From positions 5,845,501 to 5,909,500 of the forward strand of contig NC_016135.3 of the NCBI RefSeq assembly GCF_000005505.3: 64,000 nucleotides of DNA, given 5' to 3'. Of the stretch, positions 55,911 to 64,000 are shown one piece after another. The notes under the pieces were generated by a model that ran no database searches, had not been told where the DNA came from, and worked only from the letters and a program-made list of their open reading frames with translations. Position numbers and translations under genes: made by a program. Position 1 is the first letter of the stretch. Every line of letters starts with the position of its first letter. The DNA is from Brachypodium distachyon. Lineage: Eukaryota > Streptophyta > Magnoliopsida > Poales > Poaceae.

Positions 55911-58262
55911 ATGGCGAAACCTGAGAACATCGCTGCTCAGGCCGGTACTTCCGCTATGCCGGCAAAGCCGACTCCGCTCCAGGCCGCCATCGAGAGGATG
56001 ACGCTGCCTATGGCTCCAAACGCCAACTCGGCCCAGCTTCAGGCTGAGCTGGAGTTGGAGCGCCGGAACCTGCTGCAGAAGCTGTCGACATGGCTCATGC
56101 TCAGCAAGAGCTCGAGATTTCTCTCCGTGAGTATAACAAATCTCATGGGCTTAATTCTATTGCTGCGCACAACCCTAGCTGAGTTGGGGAAGTGCGTAAC
56201 CGTGGCAAGAACTTGAATGCCGAGATAGGTAGGGATGGTAGAGCCATACCTGCAGTGTCGACAAGCTATGCGTCCGCACTAAAGCCGAAATACAGCACTC
56301 TTGTTAAGAACCTCAGGGCAGCCGAGGCTGCAGCAGAAGAGTTGCCGAATCTCACAGGAGAAGCACTCCAACTACAACAGTTGCATGTGAAGGAGTTGCT
56401 TCGCACGGCTAACGAGCAGAATGAGGCGTACATGAGGCTGCACGGCAAGCCCGGTGCATCTCAGATCATTCACTTGGCTGCAGGCGCTGGCGGCCGAGCC
56501 GACAAACAAGCGTCTGCACCTGGTGGCAGACGGGATAAGAGTGTTAACTCCGGCCGAGACAAGCGGCTAGATCATTATGATCCGGCGTTAGTAGGAAAGC
56601 AAATTGTCAGGCGAGTTGATGATGGTCAAAGTGGCCTACATCTCGGCGACAATCGCCGAGATCCACAAGTGCGTCACTCGGCAGGTCATGGACGCCCCCC
56701 TCGGGGTCCGGCGCCCAATACTGGTGCAGGTTAGCAGGGTGCCGGGCATAACCCCCTATATCGAGGTGAGGATCGCAGGCAAGACCGTTACAATGACGGA
56801 TACTCAGCCATGGGAGATGAAGGCTATCTCAGGTGAGAGCGTGACAATGTCGGCCCACTCGGAGCCCGAGTGGGAAACCGGCAAGTGTCGCCACTAGATG
56901 CCCGACATCGGCTCGACAGGATCCATCTGTCGGAGCTTCTGGAAGAGGAGGGTCCTCCGGGACCACGTTGCTTCGCTTATCGGATCATGAGAGAGACACC
57001 TGCCCAGGGTTTCCAGCTACCCAGGGGCACGAGGACGTATGACGGCATCACAAAGCCGAAAGACTGGTTGGAGGATTATGTCACGGCAGTGCATGTAGCA
57101 GGTGGCAATTGCAGATGGGCGGTACACTATACCCCAAATGCTAGTAGGGCCAGCTAGGATTTGGTTGGATAACTTGTCGGAGGGCAGTATCAACTGCTGT
57201 ATAGATTTCGAGGAAGCCTTTGTCAGCAACTTCTCCAGCACCTACAAGAGGCCTAATCGCTTTCAGCAATTGTCCATGTGTAAGCAAATGGACAACGAGA
57301 CTGACCGAGAGTACTTGACGAGATGGAATAACCTCCGAAACTCCTGTGAAGGGATAGTGGAGTCGCAAGCCATAGCATGGTTTGACCAAGGATGCCGACA
57401 TGGCAGCATGTTGTGGCAGAAGCTGCAGAGGGAAATGCCGACTACATTGTCCGAGATGATCAAGATTGCAGACATGTATGCATTGGGTGATCCAACTCAG
57501 CCATTGCTGATGCCGGCAGAGCAACACAGAGAGCAGCCGACATACAATCCTGCCGGATCATTCCAGAAAATGATCCTCAAGATCACCGGAACAAAAGAAG
57601 AGACGATAGGACGGATCGCCGGTATGGGCCAGCCCATGTTGCTATGTTTTGCAAAAAGAACCATGGAAGCCACTTAGGAATTATCCAATAAGCATGTGCT
57701 TGCATTTCTCCTAACCTCACGGGTATTTACTTGCGAGTACATTCATTGTACTTATCTGCACCTACCATGTGCAGAGAGCGATAATTAAAGGAAGGAGGTA
57801 CGCAGGGTCGCGAGTCTACATTCAACTTGCCTGTGGCGTGGATGGAAGCTCATTTATCTTCATTTGATATTTTTAGACTTTGGTTCTGTAATAATACTCT
57901 GGATTGTTATCTTTTATGCGTTGTAATAAAGACATGAATTGTGATATTTCATCGTGAACTGTGGCTACTAGCATTGATCCAAGGACTAGTACTATAAACA
58001 CAGTGATTCCAGGTCCTTAATGGCCTGGGTCGCCACATACACGTTCGAGATGATGCTTGATCAGCCTTGTCGTTCCCACACGACCAATCCCAACAAGCCA
58101 GCGAATCAGACAATCCGGTAATGTAGTTGGATGCAGCGGGCCAAGAAGGGTGAGGCAAGTCGGCTACCTCCTCCCCCGCCACTCACGGGCGCAAATGCTC
58201 AGATTCAAGGACCCCTCCGGCAAACAATGCTATCAATCAGGTAGAAGACCAGGGCATCCCGG
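55911..58262 (+). pseudogene. Gypsy gag (plus strand), frameshifted and interrupted
   Basis: Gag begins MAKPENIAAQAGTSAMP at 55911. The N-terminal linker continues through several frames to 56900. The gag core runs from YDGITKPKDWLEDYVTAVH (about 57037) to, after a frameshift near 57110, QMLVGPARIWLDNL, FVSNFSSTYKRPN and DNETDREYLTRWNNLR. At about 57680 the reading is broken by an LTR fragment, and at 58037-58262 it resumes with ANAQIQGPL-like sequence. At 58263 a solo LTR splits it. The element is old and dead. Confidence 0.8.
57680..58036 (-). mobile_element. Truncated chromovirus-type LTR fragment
   Basis: On the minus strand it starts TGTGGCGACCCAGGCCATTA at 58036, a type of start seen in RIRE3/Tekay-like LTRs, and contains TTTATTACAACGCATAAAAG in the usual early position. 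It runs to about 57680, so most of the LTR is absent. It sits inside gag, between HGSH and the following block. No clear target-site duplication was found. Confidence 0.5.
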
Positions 58263-59305
58263 TGATACGGGTCGGGGTGGCCCGATCTTTCGATGAGATT
58301 GATAACTCTCGATTTGGGTAGGAGGTGACGTTGACGATTCGACTACGGCCTAGAAAGCAGCGCCTTAGCAATCGATACACCAACTCCAGAGGGTTATTGA
58401 TCACGCGGGGGCACGATCAACCTGACCACGAAGGTCTTTGTTCCTGCAAGCAATCGAAGAACAAGCAAGAACAAGATAAATAGCGGATGCAATCTGAAAT
58501 TGAGACTATACTATATCAAACCAATGTCTCAACGAGACGATAAGTTGGAGTTTTGACGACGGTAAAACAGGTGGTCTAACCGACACACGCGATTACACGA
58601 AAGTAGCAAAGATGGCTAAACTTTATCTAATCAAAACCCGAGGCTCCTTAGGGGGGCTCATGGGGTATATAAAGGAGGAGGGAGAGATATTTTCGTCCAC
58701 CTTGAGTAAGGAGGCAGAAATCCAACTCTATCTCTAACTTTCCTAACAAACGACAACTCTTTAGGAAACAGAAAAATAGATCCGTCAGCTTGTTTTGTCT
58801 GTCACAGTCAGCACGAGTCGAATCTCTTGATGGGGCCAGATCCGTTGGAAAGGTCTTGTAATTACCTTTCCAACAAGTACTTGTTTGCTTGATTTGGACT
58901 CCGGATGCGGCCTGGGTGATTAAAACAAATTCGGGTCTCCTGGCAGCTCGGACCCAAATCGGATTCAACTTTAATTCGTGATATCTTTCTCTAGCAAGCT
59001 CTGAATCATATGCCGTTTGATTTGTTGGAAAGTACACTTGAAATCCTTCCCTCTCAGCTGTATGAATGCTTGATTCTTGTTGGCCCTCCCGTTCGCCTCC
59101 ATCGTATCTCATCTTGACCTTGGACTTGAAAAGCTCAACAAGATGCCTACGGAATAAAACGAGACAAGATAGTAGTAGCTCCGCCTCTTCATAAATATGA
59201 CAATGAAAACAATTACTACTTGAATTCACCTGATTATAAATCTTGTCAAATATTATAGAATTGAGGGTACCAAAGGTCGTATCCATGGTTAGCATGTCCA
59301 TATCA
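58263..59305 (-). mobile_element. Solo LTR (1043 bp) with TSD CCCGG
   Basis: The ends are TGATACGGGTC and TGTCCATATCA (TGATA...TATCA). The 5-bp target CCCGG is present on both sides, at 58258-58262 and 59306-59310. There is no internal coding sequence, so the LTR is the product of LTR-LTR recombination. The reverse copy at 33218-33985 shares 768 bp. It interrupts the Gypsy gag-protease gene. The TATA-like box (minus strand TTTATATACC, near 58668) agrees with minus orientation. Confidence 0.92.
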
Positions 59306-59310
59306 CCCGG

Positions 59311-59963
59311 AGTATGGAGGAAGGAATGAGTACAAGGAGTATCACCAGAGCAACATGGTTTTTATCAAGGAGCCAACTGACAAGCAGAGCCAGCGTCGGC
59401 GCGAGATGGAGGTCAATGTTGTCATGCCGGCAGTGCCAAAATTCATGTACTGGTCGGAGCAGGAGCTCTGTTGGAACCGGGCTGATCACCCTAAAGTCAT
59501 ACCGAATCCTGGTGGTTATGCTCTGGTGGTCGATCCGACACTCATTGGGCCTGACATCAATGTCAAGTTCACTCGAGTTCTCATTGATAATGGGAGCAGC
59601 ATAAACATCATGTACCGAGACACGATGCTCAAACTCGACATTACTGATAACATGCCTAGCCGGACTACCTTCCACGATATTGTGCACGAGGGAGAACCGT
59701 CGAACAGAGAACTTGGTGTTTGAGGTGGTGGATCTCAACAGTCCGTATCATGCGCTGCTCGGCAGACCGGCATTGGCCAAATTCATGGCAACTACTCACA
59801 TTGGCTACCTGAAGATGAAGATGCCGGGACCAAATGGTACCATAACTATTTCCGGCAATTACAAGCGTTCAATGGAGTACGCGGTAGCAAGATCAGCTTT
59901 GGCTGAGTCATTGGTCATTGCCGGGGAGAAGAGGAAGCTACAAGAAGTTGTCGCACTGGCTTA
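59311..59963 (+). pseudogene. Gypsy protease region (plus strand)
   Basis: Continuing the gag gene after the solo LTR, it encodes TDKQSQRRREMEVNVVMPA, then WNRADHPKVIPNP, ALVVDPTLIGPDINVKF and the protease active site VLIDNGSSINIMY (Asp at 59586-59588). After a frame change near 59690, FEVVDLNSPYHALLGRPALAKF and TYLKMKMPGPNG-like sequence follow, and it stops in frame at 59961-59963. RT is absent because the Tat element at 60079 is inserted downstream. Confidence 0.85.
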
Positions 59964-60078
59964 GTCTGCCGGCTATGAAGAACCCTCATTGCAGCGTAGC
60001 TTTCCAGGCGGCCAAGGAGACAAAGAAGATACCGGTCGACAGAGAGTTTGTCAGAGCACGGGTCTCCGGCACCGGGGA

Positions 60079-60882
60079 TGCCGAGCACCCCCTTTTTGGT
60101 TCGGTGGAGGGCGAGGCGATCGTCGGTGGGACGGCAGACACGAAGTGTGGACACGCGAGTTTACCTAGGTTCGGGCCACCCGGAGGTGTAACAGCTTACG
60201 TCCTGCTTTTTGTTCTATTCAAGATTATGTATGTGGCTTACAAGGTGTCCCGGGAGTTCCCGGGGAGCTACTTGGCGATGGCTCTAACTAGGGCTAGAAC
60301 TAAGACTGATCGGAACAGAACCTTTGACCGGTGGCATTGGTCCTCCTTTTATAGACAAGGGATACCACAGGTGCCAATGCATGCAGCGTGACACGTCTCG
60401 TAGACGCGTGTCACAGCCACACGAAATACACTCTCGCTGATCCATGCTGGACGTCATGCAGCGCCCGGTCCACTGTACAAGGTAGAAAAAATGGTTTGTA
60501 GAGTAGTCGCTCTAGCCTTGCTAAGCAAGCTAGGCCTGCTGATAAGACTCTTGTCAGTGCATTAAATGCACTGCGCCCGCCGTCTTGTCCTGTCTTCGAT
60601 GTTCTGCGGGCCCCGCCTGCATGTCTGAGCGTGTGTTGCTGGGGTGCCCCTTCCCGGCTAGCGCACCCGGCTAGTTGCCGGGAGGCGTTTCTTCCACTTC
60701 CCGGGACTGGGGTTCCCGGGAGCTTCTTGTATTCCGGCCCTTAGCTTCACCTTCACCAAGGACTGTCCCCTTGAGGCAGGCTTCCCGCTCTCATCGCTTC
60801 CCGGGGGCTTCCTGACGGGGCTTCGTCACTGGCGACCCACGCGTCCTGTATCAGTGGGACCCCGTGGGCCACTAGTACAACA
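60079..60882 (-). repeat. Tat-lineage LTR (804 bp), element 3
   Basis: This starts TGCCGAGCACCCCC and ends ACTAGTACAACA on the plus strand, and matches the LTRs at 35536 and 49256 in order: the CACCCCCTTTT start, GCGATCG box, ACCTAGGTTCGGGCCACC, CTCCTTTTATA and the CGACCCACGCGTC end. A polypurine tract (AGCCCCCGGGCGTGGG) adjoins on the right, so this is the 3' LTR of a minus-strand element extending beyond 64000. The left flank, GGGGA, should be duplicated at its other end. Confidence 0.85.
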
Positions 60883-61339
60883 TTAGCCCCCGGGCGTGGG
60901 CCGGCAGCCTTAAAGCTCCCAGCAAGTGCTATCCTCGGTCGGTTGCCGGGCTACGCCCTATCCGACGCGTGGGTCCCAATGGGAGAACATCGAAGACCCG
61001 ACCTTGCGGCCGCATTTGCAGCTCCACTCCTCCGACCCGACCTTGCGGCCCGCATTTGTAGCTCCACTCCTCCGAGCGAAACAGTCGGACGCACGATTTC
61101 GTGCCTTATCCTCCTTAATCACCAGAGAGTTAAGACCACGTCGCGCACCCCCCCTCTTAGTCCCCGATTCTTTAGGGCTCTTTACTGCCGATCGTGGGGG
61201 TGTCCGTTGCAGCCCGCCAGCCCCGATAAATACCCAAGGCTGGCGGCGGACACTCCCCATTGCCTCTTGCTCCTGCCATTGTCTCCTCCCAAGCTCTCCG
61301 CACTCCAACTCCAACCAAATCACCTCCCCACCTCCGCCG

Positions 61340-64000
61340 ATGTCTTCCAAGGGCCAGAACCGCCCCAAGGGGAGCACCAGCAAAGGGGAGAAGCGCGAGA
61401 AGGTTAGCAAGAAGGAGCTGTCGGACCGAGCCCGAAAGGATGAGGAAATGCGGGCTAAGTTCGCCTTCTCCCCCCCCCCCCCGGGTACAACGGCGAGGGG
61501 GTGGACAAGCTGGTCTTGGCGCTCACCACCAAGCACAACGAGTATGGGCCGACGCGGATTCTCCCCGTCGGCGTGGAGCGCGACCTGCAGTACTTCCGGA
61601 TTTTCGGGAGATTAATCCTAGCCAGGTTCGTGCCGCCACACTCTTTTTTCCTTTCCGCCATCATGGAGACCTACGAGCTCATCATGGCGCAACTTCACCC
61701 CACGTCATTCTTCACATTGGCTGTCTTCCAACACCTTTGTGAAGCGTTCGTGGGGGTGATGCCACTGGTGGCTCTATTTCGCCACTACTACTACCCGAGG
61801 GTGGAGGCGAAGGCTCCCCTGTCCTCGGGAGTGGTGTTCCGGTTCCGCGACAGGATCAAGTCAGAGTTCATCCAGCTTGGGAAGAAGAAGATCGAGCACG
61901 AGTGGCGCCGTGACTGGTGCTGGGTGCGGACCAACGAGCTCCAAGAGTTCCACGAGGAGCCCCTCGGGCCTCCTAAGGGCTCTGACGACTGAACGCTCCG
62001 CGACAAGAAGGACAAGGAGCTGGCCCCAATCTGTGCCAAGATCAAGGCGCTCCGTGAGGCTGGGCTCACGGACATGGCTGTGGCGCACCACTTCATCGGG
62101 AGGCGCGTGGCTCCCCTGCAGCAACACTCACAACCGGCGTGGATGTACACCGGGCCCGGCGACCGGACCCGGCTGCAGCGCACAGACCTCCTGCCGGAGG
62201 AGGTGCAATTCTGGGTGAAGGGCATCACCGGTGAGGACAAAGCCTACCGGGTGCCACCGCTTGGAGCGCACCCGCTCCACGCTGGGATCCCAAACCCGGG
62301 AGCCCGGGATCTCCCACTTTGTGACGATTCGGGGATCGTGGAGGACCCCTTGGTGCAGCCCTCTCCCCCGCAGCCCAGGCCCCGCAGGGGCAAGGAGCCG
62401 GCTGCCTACTCGGGCAAGGGGGGCCAAGGCCAGGCCTCCGCCAGGCCAGAGGACTCGGACTCTGACTACTCCTCGCTGGACGTCGGAGGAGACCTCTGCA
62501 ACAACGACGACAACGCTCCCCCGGCAGCCAGCGGGGTCACCCCACCGGAGGCCAGCGGGGTCGCGCCAGAGGAGGATGACGAGGAAGACGACATCCCCCT
62601 GGTGAGGCAGTCTGCGGCAGGGCGGGTGAGCAGGCAGGAGGCCAGCCCGCAGCCTCAGGAGCCCCACGCTGATGTGGGGGCTGGGGCCTCCGGCAGCAGT
62701 GATGCGGCTGCAGCGGCCGCTCCGACTATCGTGGCGGCTCCGCCAATTCCCCCCGCGCGAAGCGGCCCTCCGGCGAGGAGCATCCTGGCGGACAGAGTGC
62801 TCAAGCTCAAACCGGCGGGTTGAGTTCAATGTTGTTCTGAACACTTTCGATTTTGCGAATTTTTACATGTCTGACTAAATTATTTTTACATTTCCCAGTT
62901 CTTCGAGGAACAGGGGGCAGACCAGCACGTCGCCGGCAGCCCCGACCAAGAAGCCCCGCCCGGCATCGGGCAATGGTGACCACGATGCCGCTGACGCGGC
63001 TGTTGTGGCAGCGGCAGCCGCTATTGGAGACTCGAGCGTCCCCGATTCGAGCTCGCAGGGCACCGGCCCGGCGGCAGGTACGTGCAAGTTCCAACACTTC
63101 TTTTATCCATCTGCGCCATCTCTGATACTTGACGCAGGTGCTCTTCATGCAGTTGCCGAGGATGCTCCGGCTGCGCCCGCGCCCACCGAGGTGCGGGTAA
63201 TCGACCTCACCGGCGAGGTTGATGACGATGCTCCTACGAAGGTTGCCTCTGTCGGAGCCCTTCAGCAATCGGCCACGGCGCCTGCCGAGGCCGCGACTGC
63301 TATCGCAGGCGACGCTACGCAGGGGGCGCCATCTGTGGCAGGTGACACGGAACAGCCTCCGCCAGCCGGAACGCCCGCATGGTAGCGGAACTGGGCGTAG
63401 CGTGACGGGAGACAGAGGAGCAGCGCATCGAGCTGCAACGGCTCCGGGGGGAGCTCCAGCAGGCGCAATAGGCCGGGGCGACCCATGCTGTGCAAGGGGT
63501 GCTGGAGGCTGAGGTCCTCCAGCAGCTATGGGATCTCCAGCAAGAGCACCAACGGGAGCTCGAGCTGGTGAAGGCCACGCACGCCAAGAGCTAGGAGGAG
63601 CACCAGGCGGCTCGGAACTCATTCCAGGGGTGTCTCCGGGAGAAGACGGACTTACTGTCCAACTACTCCCTGGAGATCCAGCGCCTCCGCCGCGAGGTCG
63701 GAGAGCTGGAGACGGCGGCTGCAACAGCAGCCGAAACCGCGGCGCGCCGGGAGAAGGAGCTGCAGGACCAGGCTCGCTCTTGGGAGCGTGAGTTTCCGGG
63801 GTAGCTCAAGGTCGCCCAAGATGCCAGCTCGTCCCTTCAGGGCGAGCTCGACATGGCGCGGCAGGAACTCTGGCTGGTCGACGACGACAACACCAAGAAG
63901 GTGTCCGAGATCGGCAGGCTGAAGTCCGAGTGCCGCGAACACAAGCTGCAGGCCCAGGAGGCTCGCGGTGTGTGCACCAAGCTGTGGGCCCGCAGGACGG
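61340..64000 (+). pseudogene. Plus-strand 'putative gypsy type transposon' gene of Tat element 3 (partial)
   Basis: It starts at MSSKGQNRPKGSTSKGEKRE (61340). After a run of 13 C (61470-61482) the frame changes. The domain then reads LVLALTTKHNEYGPTRILP, YFRIFGRLILARFVPP, AVFQHLCEAFVGVMPLVALF and EWRRDWCWVRTNE. A TGA at 61990-61992 is followed in the same frame by LRDKKDKELAPICAKIKAL to LVRQSAAGRVSRQEASPQP and a stop at 62821-62823. Acceptor CATTTCCCAG (about 62898) and donor/acceptor GGCAGGTACGT (about 63074) ... ACGCAGGTGC (about 63138) suggest introns. From 63400 a Glu/Leu/Arg-rich coiled coil is open except for TGA at 63403 and TAG at 63469, 63592 and 63802, all in one frame. It runs off the window. 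Not functional as seen. Confidence 0.75.

Noticed and set aside
58648..59301. 217-residue minus-strand protein
   Set aside because: The whole frame is inside the solo LTR and includes its TATA region; it is fortuitous.

Overview
The window is repeat-rich nuclear DNA from a flowering plant, almost certainly a grass. The evidence is GC-rich exons, GT-AG introns, Stowaway, Tourist-like and PIF/Harbinger elements with TA or TAA-type target sites, an Angela-like Copia LTR (minus-strand start TGTTGGGAATATGCCCTAGA), and Tat-lineage Ty3/gypsy elements carrying the grass-typical antisense gene. No bacterial, organellar, CRISPR or phage signal was seen. The species cannot be fixed from sequence alone.

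Left third (1-31 kb), a gene island with small transposons. Three host genes can be supported. A two-exon gene (6972-7677) encodes a secreted Ole e 1-like proline-rich cell-wall protein. An eight-exon gene (9979-15166) encodes a secreted GH10 endo-1,4-beta-xylanase with an N-terminal CBM4/9-type carbohydrate-binding module. An F-box gene (27981-29276) encodes a likely substrate adaptor of an SCF ubiquitin ligase. Around them lie two non-LTR-like repeats (2.75-3.88 kb), a long-TIR MULE with GC-rich internal sequence (5495-6277), MITEs, a foldback-like element full of a degenerate minisatellite (20.28-21.54 kb), a Gypsy RNase H/integrase fossil (18.2-18.96 kb), and a 1.3-kb duplicated block whose second copy is split by a deleted Copia element with a clean 5-bp target-site duplication (23143-26018).

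Right half (31-64 kb), nested retrotransposons. Going right: a Stowaway MITE with a second MITE inside it; the C-terminal half of a Harbinger transposase pseudogene; a truncated LTR; then Tat-lineage Gypsy elements arranged as internal remnant - LTR (35536-36453) - internal region - LTR (49256-50178). The better-preserved element is on the minus strand (gag, protease, RT, integrase between 48.3 and 43.5 kb). It carries a separate plus-strand gene (36.8-41.5 kb) with a 'putative gypsy type transposon' domain and a long coiled coil, itself interrupted by an Angela-like solo LTR. Beyond it lie the probable N-terminal piece of the same Harbinger transposase, a minus-strand chromovirus gag-protease with a long LTR ending at 54686, and immediately adjacent another Gypsy element (LTR 54687-55498, plus-strand gag-protease to about 60 kb). 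That element is interrupted by an LTR fragment and by a 1043-bp solo LTR with TSD CCCGG. A third Tat-type element starts at 60079 and runs off the window.

The host genes have no evident joint pathway beyond the fact that the proline-rich protein and the xylanase both act in the cell wall. The most unusual signals are tandem ~107-bp cassettes in the Tat elements whose hairpin stems differ in sequence but stay complementary; the shared-LTR chain; the Harbinger gene apparently split by the whole 17-kb cluster; and a recurrent TAG/TGA stop pattern that looks like C-to-T decay at methylated sites.
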